Counted from the first letter of the stretch, positions 18,932 through 28,153 are shown. The stretch: 64,000 bases of DNA from Pantoea sp. 1.19 (GCF_001922585.1 NZ_MRBS01000002.1:310001-374000), one strand, 5' to 3'. Translations and numbers: made by a program. Notes: a model not told the origin generated them from the sequence alone.

Positions 18932-19213
18932 CTAGCCTTTAATAGCGTAATTACACTGATACCATTTCTTTTCCAGCCCCGGAATGGTGCTGTCCTGCGT
19001 CGGTAATTCATCCACTTTATCAAAGCCACGCTGATTACAGTAGGATGAGATATCCGATAGCATCGCGTCGCGGTCAACTTTTTCCGGGTTAAAACGGTAT
19101 TGCACAGTATTAACCCTGGGATCTTCATCCACGCGTTCAAATGCCCCCGGTTTACCGGAAGTACAGCCCGCCAGCAGGCTGAGCGCAACAAGGCTAAAGG
19201 CCAGTTTCTTCAT
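18932..19213 (-). CDS. Small lipoprotein of unknown function (93 aa)
   Basis: The ATG at 19213 follows GAGAGGAT at about 8 nt and gives MKKLAFSLVALSLLAGCTSGKPG, a clear lipoprotein signal with lipobox LAGC. An in-frame ATG two codons upstream (19219) sits too close to the ribosome-binding site. The mature part is polar, with the segment VNTVQYRFNPEKVDRDAMLSDI followed by three cysteines (SYCNQRG, WYQCNY and the lipid cysteine), so one disulfide is possible in the periplasm. I do not recognise the family. It stands alone and converges on the tiny lipoprotein. Confidence 0.75.
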   Translation of the reverse strand: MKKLAFSLVALSLLAGCTSGKPGAFERVDEDPRVNTVQYRFNPEKVDRDAMLSDISSYCNQRGFDKVDELPTQDSTIPGLEKKWYQCNYAIKG

Positions 19214-19329
19214 TGTCATATCCTCTCTGTTTGCCGGGCAGCATACCTTTTTGCCGCCGACAGACAATCGGAAAAACGGAGAATCGGACCGGATTGACAA
19301 AGTTTTACCAATCACATCAATTTACCGCA

Positions 19330-19446
19330 CCGCATTGCGTGGGGAGTGGCGCTTAGGACATACTGCCCGTCGGCGAGTGTAGCTCGCCGGCTGGCACCAC
19401 TTTTTGCTTACAGAGCAGTTATGCCCGCGGCGAGCGGGCTTTTTTT
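19330..19446 (+). ncRNA. Candidate small RNA or attenuated leader
   Basis: A consensus -35 (TTGACA at 19294-19299) with a weak -10 near 19317-19323 precedes a ~117-nt stretch without an open frame. It contains a 7-bp hairpin (CGGCGAG/CTCGCCG, 19371-19389), a single-stranded linker, and a strong rho-independent terminator. The sequence CGGCGAG occurs again at 19428-19434 inside the terminator hairpin, so the central CTCGCCG could pair with either copy. This could be a free small RNA or a terminator/antiterminator switch. Promoter and RNA are inferred. Confidence 0.35.
19423..19446 (+). terminator. Rho-independent terminator upstream of ypdK
   Basis: Six-bp GC stem GCCCGC/GCGGGC with loop GGCGA, followed by seven T residues. 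There is no protein gene immediately upstream on the plus strand, which is why a small RNA or leader transcript is proposed. Confidence 0.75.
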
Positions 19447-19680
19447 AAGCCTTTATACTGCGACCCCGCTGCCGCAACGGTGCATAAATTTGTGACCTTG
19501 CTCTCAGAACAATCTCCTTTATTTCCGGCGAAATAACGAGTACATTAGCGCCGATCCTGCCCGATAGTCACTATCCGGGCGGCCTGAGCAGAGCCTAACA
19601 AACTGATTGGGCTTAACTTATCTGTTCAGATTACGCGGAAGGGGATCGCCGCGACGAGAATCGCACAGAGGAGCACAGTG

Positions 19681-19752
19681 GTGAAATATGCCTTAATGGG
19701 AGTGTCATTTTTCCTGTTAGTCTGGGTAGGCACCTTCTACCTGATGGTGTAG
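19681..19752 (+). CDS. ypdK: Membrane microprotein YpdK (23 aa)
   Basis: The 23-residue product MKYALMGVSFFLLVWVGTFY plus LMV aligns along its whole length with E. coli YpdK, a 23-residue single-helix inner-membrane protein of unknown function encoded next to alaC. It starts at GTG 19681 (another in-frame GTG is at 19678) after a strong AGAGGAG ribosome-binding site. The position, divergent in orientation from alaC's start and tail-to-tail with alaC's 3' end across 37 bp, is also conserved. Identity rests on remembered sequence, but length, location and residues all agree. Confidence 0.85.
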   Translation: MKYALMGVSFFLLVWVGTFYLMV

Positions 19753-19789
19753 CCTGCGTGGGCGACGGCGCGTCGCCCGCCGTGATGAT

Positions 19790-21007
19790 TTAGCGTGTGC
19801 CGTCAGGCCGCACGCCATCTGCTCGAAACATGGCTTTTATCCCCCGCACCGCCTGACGAATGCGATCGCTGTTTTCAATCAGCGCAAAGCGCACGTGTGT
19901 ATCCCCGTAATCGCCAAAGCCTACCCCCGGGGAGACGCAGACTTTCGCCTCCTGCAGCAGCCGTTTAGCAAACTCCAGCGAGCCCAGGTGGGCATAGTGT
20001 TCGGGAATTTTCGCCCAGACGTACATTGAGGCCTTCGGCACCTCAACGTTCCAGCCCGCTTCATGCAGCCCTTTGGTCAGCACATCGCGCCGGCGTTTGT
20101 ACTGTTCAGCAATGTCGCGCACGCACTGCTGATCCCCCTCCAGCGCGGCAATCGCCGCCACCTGCAGCGGCGTAAACGTGCCGTAATCGTGATAGCTTTT
20201 GATGCGCGCCAGCGCGCTGACCAGCTCGGCATTCCCGACCATAAAGCCAATGCGCCAGCCGGCCATATTGTAACTTTTTGACAGGGTAAAAAACTCCACG
20301 GCCACGTCGCGCGCGCCCGGCACCTGCATGATTGACGGCGCCTTCCAGCCGTCGTAGACGATATCGGCGTAGGCCAGATCGTGAATCACCAGAACGTTAT
20401 ACTGCTTCGCCAGCGCAATCACTCGCTCGAAAAAGTCCAGCTCAACGCACTGTGAGGTGGGATTGGAGGGGAAGCCGAGGATCATCATCTTCGGTTTTGG
20501 ATAGCTTTCGCGGATCGCCCGCTCCAGCTCGGCAAAAAAATCGACGCCGGCCACCAGCGGAACCGAGCGAACCTGCGCACCGGCAATCACCGCGCCGTAG
20601 ATATGGATCGGATAGCTGGGATTCGGCACCAGTACCGTATCCCCGTGATCAAGCGTGGCCAGCATCAGGTGCGCCAGCCCCTCTTTCGAGCCGATGGTCA
20701 CGATGGCTTCACTTTCCGGATCGATCTCGACCTGATAGCGATCGGCATACCAGCGGGCGATGGCGCGACGCAGCCGCGGGATGCCGCGTGAGGTCGAGTA
20801 GCCGTGGGTATCCGGGCGCTGGGCGACGGTGCAGAGCTTTTCTACGATATGCGGTGGCGTCGGGCCATCCGGATTGCCCATGCTGAAATCGATAATGTCT
20901 TCACCGCGCCGGCGCGCCGCCATTTTCAGTTCGGCGGTGATGTTAAATACGTAGGGCGGGAGACGTTCAATGCGGGAAAAACGACGAGACGAACTGGAAT
21001 CAGCCAT
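19790..21007 (-). CDS. alaC: Glutamate-pyruvate aminotransferase AlaC
   Basis: AlaC is a PLP-dependent class I aminotransferase that makes most cellular alanine from pyruvate and glutamate. The ATG at 21007 gives 405 residues ([21 protein letters not shown]), matching the E. coli start. The PLP lysine lies in [17 protein letters not shown]. Other fold-type I residues are in [12 protein letters not shown] (Asn), [12 protein letters not shown] (Asp/Tyr) and the C-terminal arginine in [10 protein letters not shown]. The long frame upstream to 21061 is not conserved. Similarity to E. coli AlaC is high across the whole length. Confidence 0.96.
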   Translation of the reverse strand: MADSSSSRRFSRIERLPPYVFNITAELKMAARRRGEDIIDFSMGNPDGPTPPHIVEKLCTVAQRPDTHGYSTSRGIPRLRRAIARWYADRYQVEIDPESEAIVTIGSKEGLAHLMLATLDHGDTVLVPNPSYPIHIYGAVIAGAQVRSVPLVAGVDFFAELERAIRESYPKPKMMILGFPSNPTSQCVELDFFERVIALAKQYNVLVIHDLAYADIVYDGWKAPSIMQVPGARDVAVEFFTLSKSYNMAGWRIGFMVGNAELVSALARIKSYHDYGTFTPLQVAAIAALEGDQQCVRDIAEQYKRRRDVLTKGLHEAGWNVEVPKASMYVWAKIPEHYAHLGSLEFAKRLLQEAKVCVSPGVGFGDYGDTHVRFALIENSDRIRQAVRGIKAMFRADGVRPDGTR

Positions 21008-21124
21008 AGTGTCCTCTGAATAACGTGAGCGCCCGGACCGTCCGAGCGACGCTGACCACAAAGGGGTCTGTACAGAACCTATCCTGTCTTCCGTGCCGTT
21101 GTCGAGAGGCAGCTGAAAAAAAAC

Positions 21125-21649
21125 TCAGTCGTGACGCAGCCGGCCGAATAGCCAGTCGTTAACCCACTCCCCGCGCAGCAGGTAATTCTCCCGCAGCAGC
21201 CCCTCCTGCCGGAAGCCATTTTTTTCCAGTACCCGCCGCGAGGCGTGGTTGCCCTCAATCACCAGGGCACGCAGCTTCCAGAACTCACACTCCGTTAGCA
21301 AAAACTGGCACAGGGCGCCCAGCGCCTCGCTGGCGTATCCCTGACCCGCCTGCGCCGGCAGCAGTTTATAACCCACTTCGGCCTGACGATGGGGCTGCCA
21401 CTCGGCATTACAGCCGATCAGGCCCACCGGCGCGCCGCCACCGCGCTGGCGAATCACCAGGCAGAGCATGTGATAACTGGTGACCCGCCACGGCTCCAGC
21501 CGCTCGCGGAAGCGTCGCTCAATCTCGGCATCATCGGGAATCTCACCGATCCAGCGCATCGCCACCGCGTCAGTGTGCAGCTGGCGAAACAGGCGCCAGT
21601 CTTCAGGCCGCAGCGTGTCGATCACCAGCCGGGGTGTCGTCAGCCGCAC
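21125..21649 (-). CDS. GNAT acetyltransferase, RimJ/RimL-like
   Basis: A 174-residue GNAT-fold acetyltransferase. The N-terminus MRLTTPRLVIDTLRPEDWRLFRQLH is typical of the RimJ/RimL group, with conserved EVGYKLLPAQAGQGYASEAL (acetyl-CoA pyrophosphate loop, Q/G-x-G-x-G/A form) and the C-terminal NHASRRVLEKNGFRQEG(LL)REN. The start is GTG at 21649 with GGGAG upstream. RimJ/RimL enzymes acetylate ribosomal protein N-termini, but related members modify other amines, so the substrate is unknown. It lies on the same strand as alaC, 117 bp upstream of alaC's start. Confidence 0.8.
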   Translation of the reverse strand: MRLTTPRLVIDTLRPEDWRLFRQLHTDAVAMRWIGEIPDDAEIERRFRERLEPWRVTSYHMLCLVIRQRGGGAPVGLIGCNAEWQPHRQAEVGYKLLPAQAGQGYASEALGALCQFLLTECEFWKLRALVIEGNHASRRVLEKNGFRQEGLLRENYLLRGEWVNDWLFGRLRHD

Positions 21650-22141
21650 GGGTCGCTCCCTGAAACCGACAGTATCACCATGGTTTCCCTCTCTTTTCTT
21701 CTCGTCGCAATGCCATCAGATAAGCCAGATATTTCGCTTTTCCCGGCGCCGCGATCCGCGTTCTGACTTTTCATCACGCCGCCGGCACACTCCGGGATAT
21801 TCCGGCGATTAAAGCACAACCGCGCGCCGGAATACCGGACCGCACCGCGTTTTTTGAGCCGCAGAAGGGGAATTGCGCTTCAGACGCGCAAAAATGCAGC
21901 GTGTACACCGCCTGCAGGCCGGCCAGCGGGCGGCGAGGCGTCACGTTGCTCCGCCCGGTAGACGAAACATCCTGCGATCGGCCAGTCAGAAGCCGGAGAC
22001 CATCACCGAATTTACCGCCGGTGATGCCATTAATGGCGAGATAGCACGATCGCGCCGACTCGCGGAGCCGGGTCCCGTCGGTGGTGGACGAGCCGCAGGC
22101 AGCCGGCGGGGATATCGAAGGGCGCCGTGCGGCGCCGTCTG
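21650..22141. other. Intergenic region upstream of the GNAT gene, no gene recognised
   Basis: About 490 bp. Several open frames on the plus strand are arginine/proline-rich and have no family resemblance or ribosome-binding site. No hairpin with a T-tract was found after glk (which ends at 22142 on the minus strand). Confidence 0.4.
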
Positions 22142-23107
22142 TTACAGCACGCTGCCGAGAGTTTGACGCAGGTGAGCGCCGGCTCCCAGCAAACCGGGCT
22201 GATCGTGGGTGATCAGATAGACCGGGATATCCTGCACGTAGTCGCGAAAGCGCCCTTTATCTTCAAACGCCGCGCGAAAGCCGGAAGATTTGAAGAAATC
22301 CAGGAAGCGCGGCACGATGCCGCCGGCGATATATACGCCGCCGAAGGTGCCCAGCGTCAGCGCAAGGTTACCGCCAAAGCGGCCCAGCGCCACACAGAAC
22401 AGCGACAGCGCGCGGCGGCAATCGAGGCAGCTGCCCGCCAGCGCCCGCTGGCTGACGTCTTTTGGCTTCAGCGCTTCCGGTTCGCGGCGATCGGCCTTCA
22501 CGATTGCCCGGTACAGGTTTACCAGCCCGGCACCGGAGAGGACCCGCTCCGCCGAGACGTGGCCCAGCTCGGCGCGCAGCACCTGCAGGATCATATCTTC
22601 CTCTTCGCTGTTGGGCGCGAAATCGACGTGTCCGCCCTCGCCCGGCAGGCTCACCCAGCGCTTATCCACATGCACCAGATGCGCAACCCCCAGCCCGGTA
22701 CCGGCGCCGTAGACGGCAATCGGCTTGTCCTGTATCGGCGCTTTACCACCAAACTGCATCACATCGGTTTCACCCAGCATCGGGATAGCCATGGAGACGG
22801 CGGTGAAATCATTGATGATCTCGAGGCTGTTTAGTCCGAGATTCGCCTGCATTTCTGCGGTTGAAAATGCCCAGTCGTGGTTGGTCATCTCCACCCAGTC
22901 CCCGGTGATCGGGCAGGCAATCGCAATGCAACCATCTTTTACGTCTTGCTTTTGTGCGTCGAGAAAGTGCCGGACGACCGCTTCCAGGCTGGCGAACTCC
23001 TGGGTGGAGTACGTCTCAATGTGTGAAATCGCGCCGTTATCGACGTCACATAGGGCCAGGCGTGCGTTGGTTCCGCCAACATCACCGACCAAAGCATATG
23101 TTGTCAT
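22142..23107 (-). CDS. glk: Glucokinase
   Basis: Glk phosphorylates free cytoplasmic glucose with ATP. The ATG at 23107 gives 321 residues, exactly the E. coli length. It has the phosphate-1 loop [17 protein letters not shown], the catalytic/glucose region [14 protein letters not shown], the glucose-binding [18 protein letters not shown], and the adenosine-side [32 protein letters not shown]. The longer frame to 23284 is unconserved. Glk complements the PTS genes at 42-44 kb in sugar entry. It lies downstream of ipdC on the same strand, separated by 196 bp. Confidence 0.97.
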   Translation of the reverse strand: MTTYALVGDVGGTNARLALCDVDNGAISHIETYSTQEFASLEAVVRHFLDAQKQDVKDGCIAIACPITGDWVEMTNHDWAFSTAEMQANLGLNSLEIINDFTAVSMAIPMLGETDVMQFGGKAPIQDKPIAVYGAGTGLGVAHLVHVDKRWVSLPGEGGHVDFAPNSEEEDMILQVLRAELGHVSAERVLSGAGLVNLYRAIVKADRREPEALKPKDVSQRALAGSCLDCRRALSLFCVALGRFGGNLALTLGTFGGVYIAGGIVPRFLDFFKSSGFRAAFEDKGRFRDYVQDIPVYLITHDQPGLLGAGAHLRQTLGSVL

Positions 23108-23303
23108 TCTGCTGCTGCTCCGCTTATGTCGTGAATAGTCTTTATGGCTGCTGCGCGGCGTGAAGCGGTGCCGGGACAGTCCAGCAGCCCTGCCAGTGTA
23201 CACTGACGCAGGAGAAGCGACACGCGCCTCTCCGCCCCTCCCGCAGACCCGAGCGGCGCGAGGGGACGGGATAAGATAACCCACTCACTCACACAGGCAA
23301 GTG

Positions 23304-24971
23304 TCAGCACTCCTGGTTTGCGGAATTTCGTTGTTGCAGTGCACGGGAAACGGCCTGCAGCAGCGGAGGGGTATCCTCACGCGGCAGCATCACCTCCACC
23401 AGTGACAGCGCCTGCGGCTGATCCATCTCCGTCATGGCCGCCGTCAGCGCTGCCGGATCGCTCACGCGCAGGCTGCGTGCCGGAGCATCGCGACTCAGCG
23501 CCTGCGGCAGCCGGGTCCAGTTCCAGGCGGCAATGTCATTGTAGCGCTGATTCGGACCGTGAATCGCCCGTTCCACCGTATAACCGTCATTATTCAGCAG
23601 GAAGATGATCGGTGTCAGGCCATCCCGCAGCATCGATCCCAGCTCCTGAATCGTCAACTGGGCCGAGCCGTCACCGATAATCAGGATCACCCGCCGCCCG
23701 GGAGCCGCGGTCGCGGCCCCGAACGCCGCCGGCAGCGAAAAACCGATAGATCCCCACAGCGGCTGCCCAATCAGCGTCACCCCCGGTGGCAGCCGCAGCG
23801 CAAAGGCGCCAAAGGCTGACGTGCCCTGCTCGACGACGACGATATCGTCCGGGCGGAGAAAGTGCTGAATCGCGTACCAGAACGCCTGCTGCGTCAGGCC
23901 AGAATCCGCTGGCGGCGGTGGCGGTGGCGTCGGCGCGGTGGCGGTACAGGGTAGCCAGCCAGCAGCGTAATCACGGCTCAGCCCGCGCAGGACGGTCAGC
24001 GCTTCGGCCATGCCGATCCCAGGAAACGCGCGATCGCCGACGTTAACGCCGTCCGGCATTAATGCCAGCGTACGCGCCGGGGCAAGCTGCTGAGTAAAGC
24101 CGGCGGTGATGGTATCGGTGTATTTTACCCCGGCGGTGATTATCAGATCGGCGGTTTCAATGGCCTCGCGGGTCACCGCCGCGCAGGCCTGCCCGGCATA
24201 GGTGCCGACAAAACCGCGGCGCTGCTCATTGAACAGCCCTTTGCCCATCAGCAGCGTAGCGTGCGCCATTGGCACCTCCGCTACCCACTGATTCAGCGCG
24301 GCGGATAAGCCAAAGCGGTCGGCCAGAAAGTCGGCCAGCAACGACACCCGCCCGGCTCGGGCAAGGCGTTCGGCCACCGCTTCGCGAAACGCCAGCGGTA
24401 CCGTGGCTGCCGGGGTGTGTTGACACAGCGGCTGCCGCGGCGGCGCGGCGGGTACCGCCGCGGCCGTGGTGGAGAGCAACAGGTAACCCGGTCGCCGCGC
24501 CCGCCAGGCGGTCAGCAACACGCGATCGATTTCGCCGCAGGCGTTATCGGCCGTCAGTACTGCCCGCGCCGCCGTCACCGGGTCACTCATGCGGACGAAG
24601 TGGCGAAAATCGCCGTCGCCCAGCGTATGATGCAGTAATTCGCCGCCCTGCTGCGCTCGCTCGGCGGGTGCGCCAACGATGTGGATCACCGGCAGGTGTT
24701 CGGCATAGCTACCGGCAATGCCGTTGATAGCGCTCAGTTCGCCCACGCCAAACGTGGTCAACAGCGCCGCCGCGCCGCGACAGCGGGCGTAGCCATCAGC
24801 GGCATAGGCGGCATTAAGCTCATTGGCGCAGCCCACCCAGCGCAGCCGCGGATGGGCAATCACCCGGTCGAGAAAAGAGAGGTTATAATCGCCCGGCACG
24901 CCAAACAGGTGTTCAATGCCAAGCTCGTCCAGCCGCTGCAGCAGGTAATCCCCTACGGTATAGTCGCGCAT
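23304..24971 (-). CDS. ipdC: Indolepyruvate decarboxylase
   Basis: A 555-residue thiamine-diphosphate decarboxylase that converts indole-3-pyruvate to indole-3-acetaldehyde, the key step of indole-3-acetate synthesis from tryptophan. The cofactor-activating glutamate is E51 (CANELNAAYAADGYAR) and the catalytic histidine pair is H114/H115 (ELLHHTLGDGD). The thiamine-diphosphate motif runs from IIGDGSAQLT to LLNNDGYT, followed by VERAIHGPNQRYNDIAAWNW, which is typical of IpdC and phenylpyruvate decarboxylases. A GGAG ribosome-binding site precedes the ATG. Location beside glk matches Erwinia, Pantoea and Enterobacter. A related phenylpyruvate or pyruvate decarboxylase activity is the alternative. 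Confidence 0.9.
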   Translation of the reverse strand: MRDYTVGDYLLQRLDELGIEHLFGVPGDYNLSFLDRVIAHPRLRWVGCANELNAAYAADGYARCRGAAALLTTFGVGELSAINGIAGSYAEHLPVIHIVGAPAERAQQGGELLHHTLGDGDFRHFVRMSDPVTAARAVLTADNACGEIDRVLLTAWRARRPGYLLLSTTAAAVPAAPPRQPLCQHTPAATVPLAFREAVAERLARAGRVSLLADFLADRFGLSAALNQWVAEVPMAHATLLMGKGLFNEQRRGFVGTYAGQACAAVTREAIETADLIITAGVKYTDTITAGFTQQLAPARTLALMPDGVNVGDRAFPGIGMAEALTVLRGLSRDYAAGWLPCTATAPTPPPPPPADSGLTQQAFWYAIQHFLRPDDIVVVEQGTSAFGAFALRLPPGVTLIGQPLWGSIGFSLPAAFGAATAAPGRRVILIIGDGSAQLTIQELGSMLRDGLTPIIFLLNNDGYTVERAIHGPNQRYNDIAAWNWTRLPQALSRDAPARSLRVSDPAALTAAMTEMDQPQALSLVEVMLPREDTPPLLQAVSRALQQRNSANQEC

Positions 24972-25186
24972 ACTGTGGTCTCCGCCGTTTCGATATCCTC
25001 AGTATGGGAGAAGACGTGGAAATCTCGCGTCCGCCTCGCCCGGGCGCAGAGGAAACCGGCGGCCTCCGCTGGCAAGCGATCGTTACGCGCGACCGGCGGT
25101 GAAAATTGAGAGCTTTCCCCGCTCTTACGCGCGTGTAACCGTATACACTCGGCTTTTACGCTGGCTTACCCTACTGAGGACTCCCC

Positions 25187-26209
25187 ATGCGCTATTCGGC
25201 TTCGCCTGACCGCTATCACGCGATGGCTTACCGCCGCTGCGGCCGCAGCGGTTTAAAACTGCCGGCCATTTCACTCGGCCTGTGGCATAACTTTGGCGAT
25301 GCCACGCGGGTGGATAACAGCCGGGCGCTGATCCGCCACGCGTTTGATGCCGGAATCACCCATTTCGACCTGGCCAATAATTACGGCCCGCCGCCGGGCT
25401 CGGCGGAGCTGAATATCGGCCGCATCCTGCGCGAGGATCTGCGCCCGTACCGCGATGAGCTGGTGATCGCCACCAAGGCAGGCTACACCATGTGGGAAGG
25501 CCCCTATGGCGACTGGGGATCGCGCAAATACCTGATTGCCAGTCTCGATCAGAGCCTGCAGCGCATGGGGCTGGAGTACGTAGATATCTTCTATCACCAC
25601 CGTCCCGATCCGGAAACCCCGCTGGAGGAGACCTTGCGCGCCCTTGACCACGTGGTACGCCAGGGCAAAGCGCTGTACGTCGGGCTCTCCAATTATCCTG
25701 CCGAGCTGGCGGCGCGCGCCGCCGCGCTGCTGGCGGAAATGGGCACTCCCTGCGTGATCCATCAGCCAAAGTACTCCCTGTTTGAACGTACGCCGGAAAA
25801 CGGGCTGCTCGATACGCTGGCGCACCACGGGGTGGGCTGTATTGCCTTCTCACCGCTGGCCGGTGGCCTGCTGACCGATCGCTACCTGCAGGGAGTGCCT
25901 GCCGATTCGCGGGCGGCCAGCGGCAGCCGTTTTTTGACGCCGGACGGCCTGACGGAGGCGAAAATGGCGAAGGTACGTCAGCTGCAGGCGCTGGCCAGCC
26001 GGCGGGGGCAAAAGCTGGCGCAGCTGGCCCTCAGCTGGGTTCTGCGCAGGCAAACGGTGACCAGCGTACTGATTGGCGCCAGTAAAACCGCGCAGATTGA
26101 CGACGCGGTGGCGATGCTGAGCCAGCCGCCGCTGAGCGCCGGGGAGCTGAGTGATATCGACGCGATCCTGAACGACGCGCCAGGCGCGCCTGATGGGAAA
26201 CACAGATAA
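25187..26209 (+). CDS. yghZ: Aldo-keto reductase, YghZ/Gpr type
   Basis: A 340-residue NADPH-dependent aldo-keto reductase of the AKR14 (YghZ, L-glyceraldehyde-3-phosphate reductase) type. The catalytic tetrad is visible: D and Y in HFDLANNYGPPPGSAE, K in VIATKAGYTMW and H in VDIFYHHRPD. The loop WEGPYGDWGSRKYLIASLDQSL and the C-terminal cofactor motif TSVLIGASKTAQI are typical. E. coli YghZ also helps detoxify methylglyoxal. A TGAGGA ribosome-binding site lies before the ATG. It is divergent from ipdC and not linked to sugar operons here. Confidence 0.85.
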   Translation: MRYSASPDRYHAMAYRRCGRSGLKLPAISLGLWHNFGDATRVDNSRALIRHAFDAGITHFDLANNYGPPPGSAELNIGRILREDLRPYRDELVIATKAGYTMWEGPYGDWGSRKYLIASLDQSLQRMGLEYVDIFYHHRPDPETPLEETLRALDHVVRQGKALYVGLSNYPAELAARAAALLAEMGTPCVIHQPKYSLFERTPENGLLDTLAHHGVGCIAFSPLAGGLLTDRYLQGVPADSRAASGSRFLTPDGLTEAKMAKVRQLQALASRRGQKLAQLALSWVLRRQTVTSVLIGASKTAQIDDAVAMLSQPPLSAGELSDIDAILNDAPGAPDGKHR

Positions 26210-26322
26210 CTCTCAAACCCGACTCACCGCCGCGTTTTCGGAGTGGTGCGGCTGTTCGCGCACCGCGCAAGCGCTATGCTGGCAGGACAGCGGCACCTGA
26301 TGACCGCTGGTGAGGAGAGACC

Positions 26323-26679
26323 ATGATTCGAGCAATACTTATTGCCGCGGCGCTGACTACCCTGGCGCCTTTGACTATCAGCACAGCACACGCGGACAGC
26401 GCCAGCATTGCCCTGCTTCCCGGCGTTCGGCTGCAGATCGGTGATAGCGATAACCGCGGACACCGCTGGGACGGCGGCCGCTGGCGTGACGACCGCTGGT
26501 GGCGCGATCACTACGCCTGGGAACGCGGGCGCTGGTGGCGTCACGAAGAGTGGCGACGCCATCAGGCCTGGGAGCGTGAGCAGCACCGGCGTCACAAAGC
26601 CTGGGAGCGGGAGCGCCGTCACGAGCGGCACGAGCGGAAGCACGATCGCCACCACTGGAAACACCCCCATCACGATTAG
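26323..26679 (+). CDS. ypeC: DUF2502 secreted protein YpeC
   Basis: A 118-residue protein with a cleavable signal peptide (MIRAILIAAALTTLAPLTISTAHA, cleavage near residue 24), followed by a region dominated by W, R, H, D and E in a roughly repeating RWW/W-R-x-H pattern. This composition and the ASIALLPGVRLQIGDSDNRG start of the mature part match DUF2502 proteins (E. coli YpeC). The function is unknown; the protein is predicted periplasmic. It sits next to mntH as in E. coli and converges on it with 24 bp between stops. Confidence 0.82.
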   Translation: MIRAILIAAALTTLAPLTISTAHADSASIALLPGVRLQIGDSDNRGHRWDGGRWRDDRWWRDHYAWERGRWWRHEEWRRHQAWEREQHRRHKAWERERRHERHERKHDRHHWKHPHHD

Positions 26680-26703
26680 CGGCGCGCCGGCGACTGGGGC
26701 GAT

Positions 26704-27942
26704 TTATTCCCCCAGCGCCATCCCCACCAGCAGATAGAGATTTAATCCCACCACCACCAGCACAATGCCCCGGCCAAGGTAGTGCATCGTCCGGGAGTTC
26801 ACCATGTCTCCCATCAGGGCGCGATTGCCGGTAAATGACAGCAGCGGCAGCAGCGCCAGTGCAATGCCAAAACTCAGCAGCACCTGGCTCATCACCAGAA
26901 TACGGGTGGGATCCCAGCCGGCAAAGATGACGATAAAGGAGGGCAGCATGGTCACCACCCGCCGTACCCACAGTGGAATGGAGAAGCGGATAAAGCCCTG
27001 CATCACTACCTGACCGGCCAGCGTACCGACCACGGTAGAGGAGAGGCCCGCCGCCACCAGGCTCAGACCGAATACCGTGGCGGCCGCCTGACCTAACAGC
27101 GGCTCCAGCGTCAGGTAGGCCTGGTCGAGATCGGCAATACCGGTATGGCCGCTAAAGTGAAACGCCGCAGCGGCGGTCGCCATCATTGCCAGATTGACGA
27201 AACCGGCGATGGTCATGGCAATCGCCACGTCCATTTTCGTGGCCGCGTAGCGATCGGCGCGGCTGTCGCCATTCGAGGTCTGCGTCAGCGACGAATGCAG
27301 ATAGATCACGTGCGGCATAATGGTTGCCCCCAGCACCCCGGCTGCGAGGAACACCGCTTCCTGCGTGGGCAGGCTGGGCAGGGCCATTCCGACCGCCAGC
27401 CCGGCGATGTCCGGCTGGGAGAAGAACAGCTCAACGATGTAGGCCGCCGCCACAAACAGCAGTAATCCGGCAATCACCCGCTCCAGCGGACGCTGGCCCC
27501 GCCGCTGCAGCGCGAGGATCAGGAAGGTCGCAATGCCGGTCAGCACCGCCCCCTGTAGCAGCGAGACGCCAAACAGCAGCTTAAAGCCGATGGCCGCGCC
27601 GATAAATTCCGCCAGGTCAGTGGCCATAGCGATGATCTCCGCCTGCACCCACCAGAACCACACCGCCGGACGCGGAAAGCGATCGCGAATGTGCTCCGCC
27701 AGGTTTTTGCCGGTGGCGATCCCAAGCTTGGCTGACATCAGCTGAATCAGCATCGCCATCAGATTAGCCCATACCACCACCCACAGCAGCGTATAGCCGT
27801 ACGAGGCGCCGGCCTGTATATTGGTGGCAAAATTGCCCGGATCGATATAGCCGATAGCGGCAATAAACGCCGGCCCCATCAGCGCCAGTTTTGCTTTACG
27901 CCCGCCGCTGGCCTGCTGCGCAGCTGTGCGACTCTCCAGCAT
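26704..27942 (-). CDS. mntH: Manganese transporter MntH (Nramp family)
   Basis: MntH is a proton-coupled Mn(II) importer of the inner membrane. The 412-residue product (same as E. coli) has eleven membrane helices. The helix 1 metal site DPGN lies at residues 34-37 ([18 protein letters not shown]), and the helix 6 MPH site lies in [19 protein letters not shown]. The conserved cytoplasmic loop signature [28 protein letters not shown] is present. A palindromic MntR-like operator lies 120-135 bp upstream of the ATG. The gene is divergent from nupC, the same pair as in E. coli. Confidence 0.96.
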   Translation of the reverse strand: MLESRTAAQQASGGRKAKLALMGPAFIAAIGYIDPGNFATNIQAGASYGYTLLWVVVWANLMAMLIQLMSAKLGIATGKNLAEHIRDRFPRPAVWFWWVQAEIIAMATDLAEFIGAAIGFKLLFGVSLLQGAVLTGIATFLILALQRRGQRPLERVIAGLLLFVAAAYIVELFFSQPDIAGLAVGMALPSLPTQEAVFLAAGVLGATIMPHVIYLHSSLTQTSNGDSRADRYAATKMDVAIAMTIAGFVNLAMMATAAAAFHFSGHTGIADLDQAYLTLEPLLGQAAATVFGLSLVAAGLSSTVVGTLAGQVVMQGFIRFSIPLWVRRVVTMLPSFIVIFAGWDPTRILVMSQVLLSFGIALALLPLLSFTGNRALMGDMVNSRTMHYLGRGIVLVVVGLNLYLLVGMALGE

Positions 27943-28062
27943 AATTACCCCTTGCCCTCTCTTCAGCGGGCATTGTCGGTTAAGCGACAGTGATGATCAA
28001 TTTCATAACGGACGGTTAAACACATCGCTGCCATCGCCGAGACCTTAGCCGCCGCTATAAAG

Positions 28063-28078
28063 TATAGCTACTGCTATA
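28063..28078. promoter_or_regulatory. Putative MntR operator upstream of mntH
   Basis: A palindrome TATAGC-N4-GCTATA, flanked by A/T, matches the core of the enterobacterial MntR box as I remember it (CATAGC-N4-GCTATG type). It lies in the mntH-nupC intergenic region, 120-135 bp upstream of mntH. MntR represses mntH when manganese is sufficient. The palindrome is seen; the role is inferred. Confidence 0.6.
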
Positions 28079-28153
28079 TCACAACGTCGCGCCGCTGGCT
28101 GCGACTTTTTTGTGTGGCGGCATGTCAGGCGCTACGCCCCCTGCTAAGGGCAT

